From a virus, in IMG/VR virus record IMGVR_UViG_3300028115_001464, positions 1 to 25,532 of that record: a DNA stretch of 25,532 bases; one strand, written 5' to 3'. The position numbers and the translations under genes are program-made. Under the pieces are notes generated by a model. The model saw only the letters and a list, made by a program, of their open reading frames with translations. It was not told the DNA's origin and did not search any database. Shown here piece after piece: positions 1 through 8,025 of the stretch; position 1 is the first letter of the stretch, and every line of letters begins with the position of its first letter.

Positions 1-704
1 TACTCATTGAGTTTCTCAATCGCATCACTCGCTTGCTTCTTATCAATCTTCCTTGACACAGAAAGATTAAATACATCTTTAAACAGTTTTGCTGGACTGA
101 TATCCAACTGCTTACTTTTACCATCAATGAACCTTTCTTGGTTCTCTGTCATTCTACCTGTTGATTGATATTCTCCTTGTGTACTTTGTATCGCATTAGT
201 TTGACTGATACTCTTAACGATCTCAGCGGTATTCTTTTTAGTGACCTCTTCTGCGGCAACCACACGCAATCTAAGAGCTTTTCTTAGCGCACGACCTTCT
301 GCTCTAGTCGCTGCCGTAGCGGTGTTAAACACACAAAATGTGTCGTCTGTATTGCCCTCCCAGCAGTCTGCCACATCACTGAACGATTGCCCGTTCTCAA
401 ACACGATTTCCCAGATAACAGTTGCTCTACCAATACCATTATCATCTTGCGGCGGGAAGACTTTTGTAGGTCTACTGATTACGATATCACCGAATAGCAA
501 TTCTGCTACTCGCCGTAAACCGTGGCATAACGGTCGCCCATCATACATTTCATTATCTTCAAATAGACTTAGAACATAATCATTCCATCCGGGATCTGTG
601 GTTTTTGGTCTACCGTCATCTATGATATCTACAACGCCGGTTCTGGTATTGGAAGGGGTTTGTAATTCAACGTCTTCAAATAAATCATCTGTTTTACTAC
701 TCAT
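1..704 (-). CDS. Putative phage recombination/DNA-binding accessory protein, cut by the left edge
   Basis: 234 residues are visible from an ATG at 704; the reading frame is open to base 1, and the last two visible bases (TA) could begin a stop codon, so the protein may be nearly complete. Residues 93-145 hold an RATVIWEI strand, a Phe-x-Asn-Gly turn and a helix ATRAEGRALRKALR. This layout recalls phage proteins often annotated as Rad52-like or single-strand-annealing accessories. Residues 184-234 (MTENQERFI ... KKQASDAIEKL) resemble the small helical C-terminal domain that ends many phage recombination proteins. The family call is inference from pattern. The start overlaps the stop of the upstream endonuclease gene as ATGA, so translation is probably coupled. 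It could instead be an unrelated phage DNA-metabolism protein. Confidence 0.6.
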   Translation of the reverse strand, partial: MSSKTDDLFEDVELQTPSNTRTGVVDIIDDGRPKTTDPGWNDYVLSLFEDNEMYDGRPLCHGLRRVAELLFGDIVISRPTKVFPPQDDNGIGRATVIWEIVFENGQSFSDVADCWEGNTDDTFCVFNTATAATRAEGRALRKALRLRVVAAEEVTKKNTAEIVKSISQTNAIQSTQGEYQSTGRMTENQERFIDGKSKQLDISPAKLFKDVFNLSVSRKIDKKQASDAIEKLNE

Positions 705-1468
705 AATTCGATCTCTATAAACCTTTCAGTTTTAGGTGGAAACTTCTTTTTAATATTATTAACTGCTTCTATTACTTTATTAGATAAGTCTTCCTTTTTA
801 TTTAGTGATTCTTGACCAAGTGACTTCACTCTAATTATAGCGTAACCACGACTCAAAAGCAAGCCAGATTTGTGTAAATCTGCTTTTATTTGTTTCTGTA
901 GTTTTTCTTCGCCCCAAATAGGGAGAAAGTGCGAAGGCCCATCTACTTCTATTATAGTTTTTATCTCTGGCAGATAGATGTCAATTTCTAGTTTTTCTGT
1001 AGGAATAAGACGTTTATTATGATGCTCAATTCTGTATCCAGATTCTTCTATTTTATTGCCTATAAACATTTCTAGCTTTGAACCCTCTTGACCGGCTTTT
1101 CTGATCGCTTCGGTAGCGAGTTTAGACATTCTGTCTTTTTGTGCGCTACTCATATTTTGCCATCTTTCTTTTGCTTGAAGAGACCTCTCTTCTTTCTCTT
1201 TTTCGGATAGAGAACTCCAGTGCGATTCCAAGGAAGAACTAATCTTAACTCTTTCTTCTAAAGATCGCTCTTTACCGGCTGTCGGGTGTTCACATCTACC
1301 ATTTTCAAGCGCTAGTTTTTGAGCTTCGCTTTTAGTTTTAAGTGATATACCATGCTTTTTTAAGATTCTTCTAATCTTATTAGGGTACGTATTTAATTCT
1401 TCGGCAATTTGATAAGTACTCTTATTCATATCGCTGTAGAGTGATATGACCTTTTTTTCTAAGTCCAT
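701..1468 (-). CDS. Putative homing-type endonuclease: HTH, NUMOD-like linker, PD-(D/E)XK/Vsr-like nuclease domain
   Basis: 255 residues. Residues 6-45 form a helix-turn-helix-like segment (STYQIAEELN ... KIRRILKKHGI). Residues 60-125 are basic and rich in Ser/Lys/Arg with repeated E-R-W/H-W blocks, resembling the NUMOD3 modules that tether homing endonucleases to DNA. Residues 130-220 form a restriction-like fold: Glu161 and Asp163 in KLEIDIYLPE, Glu174 and Asp176 in IIEVDGPSH, His180, Asp197, then GYAIIRVK. This is the pattern of DUF559/Vsr-like (EDxHD) nucleases. The likely role is a free-standing mobile endonuclease cutting a related genome, but a repair nuclease cannot be excluded. The ATG overlaps the upstream stop by one base (TAATG). 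Confidence 0.7.
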   Translation of the reverse strand: MDLEKKVISLYSDMNKSTYQIAEELNTYPNKIRRILKKHGISLKTKSEAQKLALENGRCEHPTAGKERSLEERVKISSSLESHWSSLSEKEKEERSLQAKERWQNMSSAQKDRMSKLATEAIRKAGQEGSKLEMFIGNKIEESGYRIEHHNKRLIPTEKLEIDIYLPEIKTIIEVDGPSHFLPIWGEEKLQKQIKADLHKSGLLLSRGYAIIRVKSLGQESLNKKEDLSNKVIEAVNNIKKKFPPKTERFIEIEL

Positions 1469-1902
1469 TATAACACTTCCTTTAGTTTGTCGATTGTTAG
1501 ACCGTCCACCAGTACAGCGTCTTTACCAGTAATTCTTTTGACGTATTGACGATCTTCTTCTTTTGTTACGATAACTTTGCATGAGTTAATAATTTCGTTC
1601 AGCGCAAAAACCGTTACGTCTGAGACCCCGCTGTACAAAAAGCAAGATGTAAACTTGTTGATAATGTTAGATGCTGTTTTGTAAGTTTCCCAGCTTGTTG
1701 TGACCAACTTTCCAGTAAAAAACCAAAGATCAGTAGAATTAAAAATTCCAAATTTAGGAATCGTAGAATGATAGTCAACATTGTCATAAAATATAGACCC
1801 ACTCTCTATTTGATTTGTCTCTACTGCTGTATTTAGCATTTCAAAAAGCTGCTTGCTATCTTCATTTTCTTTTAAGCTGTCGATATAAAATCCTAAGTTC
1901 AT
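1468..1902 (-). CDS. Hypothetical protein downstream of GDP-fucose synthase
   Basis: 144 residues, function not recognised. A longer frame starting with TTG at 1917 is possible. The ATG at 1902 is preferred because it has GGGAGAA about 6 bases upstream and overlaps the fcl stop as ATGA. The N-terminus (MNLGFYIDSLKENEDS) resembles the first beta strand and helix of a Rossmann-like fold, and the C-terminal half has alternating strands and helices (KVIVTKEEDRQYVKRITG, DAVLVDGLTIDKL) like the end of a GT-B or Rossmann domain. No signal peptide or membrane segment is visible. Its position at the end of the glycan genes suggests a part in the same pathway, but that is only context. Confidence 0.55.
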   Translation of the reverse strand: MNLGFYIDSLKENEDSKQLFEMLNTAVETNQIESGSIFYDNVDYHSTIPKFGIFNSTDLWFFTGKLVTTSWETYKTASNIINKFTSCFLYSGVSDVTVFALNEIINSCKVIVTKEEDRQYVKRITGKDAVLVDGLTIDKLKEVL

Positions 1903-2840
1903 ATATTGTTCTCCCAATTATTATCGTTCATAAACCATTCTATTGTTTGTTTAAGTCCATCCTTCCAATATGTTTTTGCTTCAAACCCAAGGACTTCTTT
2001 TGCTTTTGTTGTATCTAGACAGCGGCGAGGTTGACCGTCTGGATAATCTGAATTAAAATATAAATCTCCTTCATATCCCATAATATGTGATATCTCTGCG
2101 GCCAAATCCATAATCAATACTTCTTCTCCATTACCAATATTCATTGGTTCTAGAGTTACATCATTTTTGATCGCTAGAGCAATTGCCTCTGCGCAGTCTG
2201 GCGCGTACAGAAACTCGCGAGAAGCATTACCAGTACCCCATAGCTCAATCTGCTTGTCACCGTTTTTAAGGGCGGTGTAGACCTTCAGAATGAGCGCTGG
2301 AATAACATGACTGCTTGTTAAATTGAAGTGGTCGTGAGGTCCATACATATTCACGGGAATTAAGTTAGCACCCCTCATTCCGTACTGCTCTCCATACGCC
2401 TGTAATAGTCGCATAAGTGTTTTCTTTGCAATCCCATAAGGAGCATTGGTTTCTTCTGGATATCCATTCCACAATTCACCTTCGTTAAATGGAACAGGTG
2501 TGAATTTTGGATAGGAACAAACTGTACCCAAAAGAATAAACTTGGAGGTATTTTGTACCCTTGCTGCTTCTATTAAGTTAGTACCCATGATTAAATTTTC
2601 ATACATAAACTTTCCGGGGTTATCACGATTAGCGCCGATACCACCAACCGAACCTGCTGCATGTACGATAATGTCTGGGTTATAATACTCTAGCACTTTC
2701 CTACAAGCGTGTTGATTTCTAAGATCGTACTGACTAGAACCTATAAAAGACACGCCATAATCTACCCCTAAAATTCTAGGCAAATGATCGTAAAGGTTCT
2801 TACCTAAGAACCCTGATCCACCTGTTATTAATACCCTCAT
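1899..2840 (-). CDS. fcl: GDP-L-fucose synthase (GDP-4-keto-6-deoxymannose 3,5-epimerase/4-reductase)
   Basis: 313 residues, normal family length (about 310-320). It should convert GDP-4-keto-6-deoxy-D-mannose to GDP-L-fucose with NADPH. Visible are the nucleotide-binding GGSGFLG (7-13), the catalytic Cys in GTVCSYPK (Cys108), the YxxxK pair in APYGIAKK (Tyr135, Lys139), and the family signature SSHVIPALI (His178), matching the epimerase His of the E. coli enzyme. A strong ribosome site AAGGAGG lies 7 bases before the ATG, and a promoter-like sequence lies just upstream, so this gene may begin its own transcript. The preceding enzyme, GDP-mannose 4,6-dehydratase, is not in this window and would have to come from the host or elsewhere on the genome. 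Confidence 0.93.
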   Translation of the reverse strand: MRVLITGGSGFLGKNLYDHLPRILGVDYGVSFIGSSQYDLRNQHACRKVLEYYNPDIIVHAAGSVGGIGANRDNPGKFMYENLIMGTNLIEAARVQNTSKFILLGTVCSYPKFTPVPFNEGELWNGYPEETNAPYGIAKKTLMRLLQAYGEQYGMRGANLIPVNMYGPHDHFNLTSSHVIPALILKVYTALKNGDKQIELWGTGNASREFLYAPDCAEAIALAIKNDVTLEPMNIGNGEEVLIMDLAAEISHIMGYEGDLYFNSDYPDGQPRRCLDTTKAKEVLGFEAKTYWKDGLKQTIEWFMNDNNWENNI

Positions 2841-2860
2841 ATATAATCCTCCTTACTATT

Positions 2861-2890
2861 ATTATAGTTTAGGAAATATTTCTTTTTCAA
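2861..2890 (-). promoter_or_regulatory. Predicted sigma70-type promoter upstream of fcl
   Basis: Read on the minus strand: TTGAAA (2890-2885), an 18-base spacer, then TATAAT (2866-2861) preceded by C. The -10 matches consensus exactly and the -35 matches 5 of 6. The -35 overlaps the stop codon of the upstream aminotransferase gene. The core CTATAATA is the same as in the other two promoters of this window. The distance to the fcl ATG is about 20 bases from the -10, so the leader would be short. Confidence 0.55.
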
Positions 2891-3699
2891 GATTGTTCTG
2901 TCTTAATTCTAATTTTTTCTGATATTTCTTTTGCAATTGGGCAATTTCCAGTAATATTTAGTTTTCTGTAGCATGGTTGATCGTAAACCAGTCTTGGGTA
3001 ATGGCCTTGATCTGGACCTCTTATGCCTAACTCTGCTTTTATCCCAACCATATGTATTTTCATTTGTTCTAAAGCCATAAGGCATAATGGCTCTGCCATT
3101 CTAAAATTAAAACCAACGTATTCATGGTTATATTTTCCAACCTGTCCTTGGTCGCATATTGATCTAATTTTATTGCCATCTAATTTAGATTTTTTGGGTA
3201 TGCATATCATACCCCCTTCAAATGTTGAGATGTTTTTTGTTTTGTAGAACGAGAATGTTCCTACATCTCCATTCATTCCAGCGTAATTTCCTTCTCTATC
3301 AGTCGCGCCAAATGCCTGAGATGTATCTTCTATAACTATTAAGTTATATTTTTCTGCAATTCTGTTTATTTCTTTCATATTACAAACTCGACCGTAAAGA
3401 TGAACGGGCATGATTGCTTTAGTATTTTTTGTAATAGCTGCTTCTATTTTAGAGGCGTCTATCAGATAAGTAGATGGGTCAATATCTACAAACACAGGTT
3501 TTGCTTTACTGATAAGTATAGAATTAGACGAGGCAATAAACGTAAAGGGTGTCGTTATAACTTCGTCTGTGTTTTTAAGATCCATTGACCAAAGCGGAGC
3601 AATTAGAGCAGACGTTCCATTGTTGACAGCTATACAATCCTTTAGATCAAACCTCTCCTTGACGTATTCTTCAAAAATATTTCTAACTATTTGTGGCAT
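2887..3699 (-). CDS. Shortened DegT/DnrJ/EryC1-family sugar aminotransferase
   Basis: 270 residues, against the usual 360-400. It should be a PLP enzyme placing an amino group on a nucleotide keto-sugar. Present are the substrate/PLP loop NNGTSALIA (26-34), PFTFIASSN (51-59), PVHLYGR (98-104), Asp125 in VIEDTSQAFGA and the Schiff-base Lys155 in FSFYKTKN, followed by EGGMI. The first 25 or so residues of the family and about 90 residues between the VGFNFRMAE block (195) and a C-terminal GHYPRLVYDQPCYRKL block (232) are missing, as is the usual LPVHP end. The ATG at 3699 has AAGGTG 6 bases upstream; a GTG at 3708 would add three residues. It may be a minimised enzyme or a decaying one. It sits with the acetyltransferase and oxidoreductase below, like wlbC/wbpE. 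Confidence 0.82.
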   Translation of the reverse strand: MPQIVRNIFEEYVKERFDLKDCIAVNNGTSALIAPLWSMDLKNTDEVITTPFTFIASSNSILISKAKPVFVDIDPSTYLIDASKIEAAITKNTKAIMPVHLYGRVCNMKEINRIAEKYNLIVIEDTSQAFGATDREGNYAGMNGDVGTFSFYKTKNISTFEGGMICIPKKSKLDGNKIRSICDQGQVGKYNHEYVGFNFRMAEPLCLMALEQMKIHMVGIKAELGIRGPDQGHYPRLVYDQPCYRKLNITGNCPIAKEISEKIRIKTEQS

Positions 3700-3724
3700 T
3701 TTATTCACCTTACTAGATTAAAGT

Positions 3725-4198
3725 TTAATTTCTGTATGTTTTTCTTACTTTTGCAGGATTTCCATAAGCAATAACATTGCTAGGTATATCCTCTGTTACA
3801 ACTGATCCAGCGCCTATTATACTAAGATTACCTATTGTAGTACCACAAACTATAGTGGTATTAGCCCCTGTGCTACAGCCTTTTTTAAATAGAGTTTTTT
3901 TAAATCTTTCTTTTTTCCAATCTCCATAAACGCTTGGTAGTATATCATTGGTTGTTACGGTGTTAGGCCCAATGAAAACATCGTCTTCTATAATAACCCC
4001 TTCATAAATTAAGCTATGATTTTGTATTTTACATCCATTTCCGATTATTACATTTGGTCCGATGTATACACCTTCTCCTATAATGCAGTTGCTTCCTATC
4101 CTAGCTCCTTTGCAAATGTGAGAAAATGCCCATACTTTAGATTTTTTTCCAATAAAACTTGTTTCTATGATTGAAGTTTCATGAGCAAAGTAATTCAT
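3725..4198 (-). CDS. Left-handed beta-helix sugar N-acetyltransferase, WlbB/WbpD-like
   Basis: 157 residues made of hexapeptide repeats ([LIV]-G-x-x-x-x), e.g. ARIGSNCIIGEGVYIGPNV and CKIQNHSLIYEGVIIEDD. The order FSHI, IGEGVYIGPNVIIGN, CKIQN, YEGV and EDDVFIGPN closely follows UDP-2-acetamido-3-amino-glucuronate N-acetyltransferases (WbpD/WlbB) and related dTDP-3-amino-sugar acetylases. It should transfer acetyl from acetyl-CoA onto the amino group made by the neighbouring aminotransferase. The C-terminus VIAYGNPAKVRKTYRN is the standard family end. Only two bases separate it from the upstream oxidoreductase gene. Confidence 0.88.
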   Translation of the reverse strand: MNYFAHETSIIETSFIGKKSKVWAFSHICKGARIGSNCIIGEGVYIGPNVIIGNGCKIQNHSLIYEGVIIEDDVFIGPNTVTTNDILPSVYGDWKKERFKKTLFKKGCSTGANTTIVCGTTIGNLSIIGAGSVVTEDIPSNVIAYGNPAKVRKTYRN

Positions 4199-4200
4199 AA

Positions 4201-5019
4201 TTAAATTTCCACTTGATTTATATTAATTAAAAGATCATGAGATTTTTTACAGTTTATGTATTCAGGATTTTCCGAAAAAAAGTTTCTATGTTCATTCTCT
4301 ATTGGTGAAGATTTTTCAACGAATAGCGATTGAGATATGTGGTGTCCGTTAGACTCCCAGTGCTTCACTACAGATTGCTCCTGTAGATCTACCTCGTAGG
4401 TACAGTCATTTTGCCTAACAATGATTTTACGTTCCTTAAAAAATGTGTCTTTACTCCATATCATTCTAATCAAAGGTTCGTATGACAAAAAAACAGTTGT
4501 TTGATCTACACTTACTATATTATAGTCAATTACTTCTTGTAAATCAAGTAGATAAAAAAGTAAATCTATATCATGGATTCCTATGTCCTCAAAGATTGAA
4601 ACTTTTGAAGACTGAGATGAAACACAACATCTACTAAAATCAATATTAATTACTTTACTTCGATCTATTAGCGATTTTAATGTTTGTATGGCTGGATTAA
4701 ATCTTTCAACCATACCTACTATAACCTTGTCGTCTAACATTATTTCATTAACGTGCGAAGCGGTCAAGGCTACAGGCTTTTCTATGAAAATATATCCATC
4801 ATAACCAGAGTCTCTAACTTTTTTGTAGATATCATAATGGCTATACTCAGGAGATGCTATTAACACTCTATCAAAACTTGGCGACTGTTCAATATGTGAC
4901 TCTTTTTCTTTTGGACCCGTTCCTTGAGGGTCGCACCATCGCCATTTTATATTATTTTTCGTTAAATATTTAGCGTGAATTTTTCCTATATTGCCTAATC
5001 CAATAATCAAACACTCCAC
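4201..5019 (-). CDS. Gfo/Idh/MocA-type NAD(P)-dependent oxidoreductase, WlbA/WbpB-like position
   Basis: 272 residues; family members are usually 310-350, so the C-terminal sheet is trimmed. The N-terminal nucleotide-binding motif is IIGLGNIGKIHAKYL, the hallmark EKP is in YIFIEKPVAL, and a second-domain motif FEDIGIHDIDLLFYLL carries the GxHDxD substrate-site signature. It may oxidise a nucleotide sugar at C3 to give the keto group for the aminotransferase. It starts at GTG (5019), with AGGAG seven bases upstream inside the previous gene; no ATG near the Rossmann motif would retain the first strand. It overlaps the upstream gene by 13 bases. Confidence 0.8.
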   Translation of the reverse strand: MECLIIGLGNIGKIHAKYLTKNNIKWRWCDPQGTGPKEKESHIEQSPSFDRVLIASPEYSHYDIYKKVRDSGYDGYIFIEKPVALTASHVNEIMLDDKVIVGMVERFNPAIQTLKSLIDRSKVINIDFSRCCVSSQSSKVSIFEDIGIHDIDLLFYLLDLQEVIDYNIVSVDQTTVFLSYEPLIRMIWSKDTFFKERKIIVRQNDCTYEVDLQEQSVVKHWESNGHHISQSLFVEKSSPIENEHRNFFSENPEYINCKKSHDLLININQVEI

Positions 5020-5855
5020 ATTAAATCTCCTATTAGCTTGTTTATATATTGACTATAATGTTCATATGGTCTATGACTATGATACTCAGAATAATGTCCA
5101 CTTCTTAGTTTTTCAGTATCATAGTTAACATTTTGTCCACCCCTGTCAATTCTGCTAGGATGCCAGTAATCGTAGAAAAATTCTGACAAGTGAAATATAT
5201 CTTCTTTTTCGTGAGAAAATATAAAATCAGACGAATAACACTCATCAAGTCCCCAAAAAGTCTGCTGGTTTGTGTGATGGTATTTATTCCTATGAGAAAA
5301 AACTTTAGTAATTTCTTTTTCCCAGTCGTCTTCAATCTTGTACACTTCTTTATATAGACTACCTTTTGCCACATGATGAGAAGAAGGAAAGTAAGAAGCA
5401 GGAGATCGTTTAACTAGCGGAGAGTCATTGTCGGGAGAAAACATGTAACCTAAAGTTTGAGGTGTATAGTTTTTATATGCATCAGCAAAACCTATTACGT
5501 ATTTGTCTTCATCAACATTTTTAACATAATCCAAAAAAAAGTTGGTTAGCAATAGTTGGTCAATGCCACACGTCATACAGACTTCTGACGGAAATTTCGC
5601 TGCCGCCCAAAAAATCGACCAAGTTACAGACCAATCAAGGTTTTTATATACAGAAACGCTATCCACAACTGGTACTACTATTATTTCCCCGTACTTGTCA
5701 GATAGGTTTAAATCTTTTAGTTCTTGATGTGTTCCATTAAAAACTAATGTCGGTGTAATATTCCACTTTTCTTGCCAAACTCTAGAATATAAATTCCAAA
5801 AGCTAGAATATATAATATTATTATTCAAGCAAAGCATTACTCTATCTATTTTCAT
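5007..5855 (-). CDS. Hypothetical protein, possible glycosyltransferase
   Basis: 282 residues. I do not recognise the family with certainty. The pattern (a first strand RVMLCLNNNIIYSSFW, an internal VCMTCGIDQLLLTNFF block, then YVIGFADAY and later WGLDECYSS) is like small GT-A-fold enzymes, where acidic clusters bind metal and nucleotide sugar. No membrane segment or signal peptide is seen. It lies between a CgeB-like glycosyltransferase and the oxidoreductase, overlapping both by about 14 bases, so it is co-translated with glycan genes. ATG at 5855 has GGAG 7 bases upstream. Confidence 0.6.
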   Translation of the reverse strand: MKIDRVMLCLNNNIIYSSFWNLYSRVWQEKWNITPTLVFNGTHQELKDLNLSDKYGEIIVVPVVDSVSVYKNLDWSVTWSIFWAAAKFPSEVCMTCGIDQLLLTNFFLDYVKNVDEDKYVIGFADAYKNYTPQTLGYMFSPDNDSPLVKRSPASYFPSSHHVAKGSLYKEVYKIEDDWEKEITKVFSHRNKYHHTNQQTFWGLDECYSSDFIFSHEKEDIFHLSEFFYDYWHPSRIDRGGQNVNYDTEKLRSGHYSEYHSHRPYEHYSQYINKLIGDLMWSV

Positions 5856-6693
5856 CTAAAATCTCCAATATTCTTTGTGTCCTATTTTTATATGTATGGT
5901 TTTGTTTAACTAAGTTATAACCCGCCTTGCTAATGTCTTCTCTATAAGTATGATTTTGGATGGCGTGTTTTGCATAGCCAACCATTTGAATAGAATCTTG
6001 ATAAATTAAACAATTTTCCCCGTGTATAATACCTAGTTCTGCATAGTCTGGATGTGCCGATGTGAGCAAACAAGTATGACATCCCATAGTCTCAAAGTTC
6101 CGATAATTAATATCTACGCTAATATTTGCGTTCCAGTGTATCTGGTAAGAGTTAATCGCTCTAACCATATCATCACCGATAACCATTTCGTCAAATACAA
6201 ATCCCGGAACATTTGCTTTCATTAAATCAATTTGTAATTTTCTGTTTACTACGTTTCCGCAAAAGCCAATCGGAATACGATTATAGTAACTATTTTCTAT
6301 TGGATGTAATAGAGTATCGTCGTAACAGTTTGGTAGCCAGCACCCGTCTTTAGCAAATTTTTTTGTAGCATGTAGAACCTTGTCAAATCCATATTGTTCA
6401 TAAACCTGTGGACCCTTGCAATGTGCGTCAATTGCCCAGATAAATTTCTTGGTGTGTACTTTACTCATGTCTGGCATCCAGTCCCAGTTTTCAATCGCAA
6501 ACACCAAATCAAAGTGACTGAAGTATTGGTCGTACATTCGCTGGTCTGGATTTGGATCGAAATCATCGTGACCCTTTCCCCAAATTTCTACTGTAGCACC
6601 ATGATACTCAAATCCACGCTTGAGACAAAAGCACTCTCTAAAGTTCCTATTTTTTTCATGGTGACCGTTTTCTTGGATAATTAAAATGTTCAA
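5842..6693 (-). CDS. CgeB-like glycosyltransferase (GT-B fold)
   Basis: 283 residues. It begins with a Rossmann strand NILIIQENGHHEKNRNF, has IGFCGNVVNRK in the middle (start of the second domain), and ends with a donor-site block: WNANISVDINYRNFETMG, CLLTS, then GENCLIYQD. This arrangement is that of CgeB/Glyco_trans_1_2 proteins, which move a sugar from a nucleotide donor to a glycan or protein. The start is TTG at 6693: it overlaps the upstream stop as TTGA, GAGG lies 10 bases upstream, and the next in-frame Met is about 50 residues in, beyond the first strand. Confidence 0.78.
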   Translation of the reverse strand: MNILIIQENGHHEKNRNFRECFCLKRGFEYHGATVEIWGKGHDDFDPNPDQRMYDQYFSHFDLVFAIENWDWMPDMSKVHTKKFIWAIDAHCKGPQVYEQYGFDKVLHATKKFAKDGCWLPNCYDDTLLHPIENSYYNRIPIGFCGNVVNRKLQIDLMKANVPGFVFDEMVIGDDMVRAINSYQIHWNANISVDINYRNFETMGCHTCLLTSAHPDYAELGIIHGENCLIYQDSIQMVGYAKHAIQNHTYREDISKAGYNLVKQNHTYKNRTQRILEILDENR

Positions 6694-7316
6694 AATTGCG
6701 TAACCTCATTTTCATCGTACACCTGACCAACAAAATCTTGTAAATTTTTCCTTGGGGTTGGGAATGGTTTTCTTTCAAAGTATTCGTCGTGGACTATGCT
6801 ATCATCTTTTACTAAAGGATATACTATCTCTCGTAAAAAGTTTTGATCTACCTGATATTTATTATCATACGACCCAGTATTGTAGTTAGCTATCATGTCC
6901 TTAATTCCATTTAAAAGACCATTGCGAACCCCCCACATACCGCCAAGAATCTCTGTCTTATGATATGGGTGGTCACGCATAATGTGGAAGTCTTTGTCAC
7001 TGGCAAGCCATTCATCAACGGCGGCTTTTTCTCTAGTTCCAAGACGAGAGTCTGTATCTCTAGAGATCATAATATCGTCACTGTCGGCAGCGAAAAAACG
7101 CCAGAACATTCCATTCCAACTTGAGCCATCCATTTTACAGACTTCTGCACCATTGTCAATAAGTTGATTTTCAATATCTTCTGAAACATCATCGCCAGTG
7201 TAGAATCTACAAATCCAGCCCGGATAAATTTCTTTTGCTAATTCTGTGTTACGTATAGCACCTATTGTATATTTCGGATTTTTACCCCACAAACTAAATG
7301 CAATAACTTTAGTCAT
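6690..7316 (-). CDS. GT-A-fold glycosyltransferase with DTD metal site
   Basis: 208 residues. The first strand VIAFSLWGKNPKY, a MFWRFFAAD block, and IMISRDTDS (Asp87-Thr-Asp89 as the DXD metal/nucleotide motif) followed by GGMWGVRNG match short glycosyltransferases commonly seen in phage, giant virus and capsule clusters. It would act in the cytoplasm on nucleotide sugars. AAAGGATAACAAATG is a good ribosome site. The start overlaps the previous gene by 8 bases and its end overlaps the next by 4. Confidence 0.78.
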   Translation of the reverse strand: MTKVIAFSLWGKNPKYTIGAIRNTELAKEIYPGWICRFYTGDDVSEDIENQLIDNGAEVCKMDGSSWNGMFWRFFAADSDDIMISRDTDSRLGTREKAAVDEWLASDKDFHIMRDHPYHKTEILGGMWGVRNGLLNGIKDMIANYNTGSYDNKYQVDQNFLREIVYPLVKDDSIVHDEYFERKPFPTPRKNLQDFVGQVYDENEVTQF

Positions 7317-8025
7317 TTGTTATCCTTTGCTTAGGAAATCCCAACTCTTTTCTCTTCTCAAAAACCATTTGGTCTCTACCAGCATAATGTAGAGTTTTCT
7401 TAGCTGATAGATCAAAGTCTCCCGAATTACTATTTCCTTCTTCGCCGTAATGCTCATGTTTAATTATAATGCGGTCAATATATTTAGCTCTGTTAAGTCT
7501 ATATACCTGCTGAGTAAATTCATCATCGCAATATAAACTCTTATAATCTGGATGGTAAATATATCCGAAATAATCATATAGCTTTCTACCCAATATAGAA
7601 AGAGTTATCAACTTTCCTTTTTGATGCCCGTCAGAATAATGAAGGGCGCCATCTCTGTGTGGGAAATGAGTTTGCATATCTGTAGCGATAATGTCATCCC
7701 ACCCCTCTTCCTGCGGTATCATATCATCTGATGCGCAAATTACAATATCAAAATCAAAAAATCTTGCGTCAATATGGCTGTTGATAGCGGATATCTTGGT
7801 CGTATTTTTATCAAACTTTAAACTAAATGTACAATTATCTTTTTCTTGAAACAAACCGCAGACATCTGCTACAAATTTACTGTTATTACAGAGATCGTCG
7901 TCTTCGTCACAGTTAATATTAAAATGTAGCTCATGTTTAGAGCTATACGTAGAGAGATATTTTTCTAGGCACTTAGTAAATTTCTCAGGTCTAGCATATG
8001 TAGGAAACTGAATCAATATTTTCAT
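7309..8025 (-). CDS. GT2-like glycosyltransferase
   Basis: 238 residues. The N-terminus MKILIQFPTYARPEKFTKCL is the usual start of GT2-type enzymes. NINCDEDDD (38-44) gives the nucleotide-binding acidic pair, and DIVICASDDMIPQEEGWDD (93-111) gives the D(D)M metal site and the acceptor-side acidic residues. Near the C-terminus a KHEHYG motif offers a metal-binding His as in many GT-A enzymes. It shares the MKILIQ start with the next gene in the chain, though the rest differs. It overlaps both neighbours (ATGA upstream, 8 bases downstream). Confidence 0.8.
   Translation of the reverse strand: MKILIQFPTYARPEKFTKCLEKYLSTYSSKHELHFNINCDEDDDLCNNSKFVADVCGLFQEKDNCTFSLKFDKNTTKISAINSHIDARFFDFDIVICASDDMIPQEEGWDDIIATDMQTHFPHRDGALHYSDGHQKGKLITLSILGRKLYDYFGYIYHPDYKSLYCDDEFTQQVYRLNRAKYIDRIIIKHEHYGEEGNSNSGDFDLSAKKTLHYAGRDQMVFEKRKELGFPKQRITND

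Noticed and set aside
241-579. Plus-strand reading frames such as those at 241-579, 6394-6684, 19549-19989 and 24225-24638
   Set aside because: Each lies opposite a well-supported minus-strand gene, has no family motif and no ribosome site, so they are shadows.
920-970. CTATAATAG inside the Vsr-like endonuclease gene as a further promoter
   Set aside because: It encodes the conserved T-I-I-E-V-D segment of the nuclease core and has no gene start nearby downstream.
5105-5374. Minus-strand frames inside larger genes (5105-5374, 11852-12058, 17327-17602, 24557-24847)
   Set aside because: They overlap fully with genes that have clear domains or start sites in another frame, and show biased, motif-free composition.
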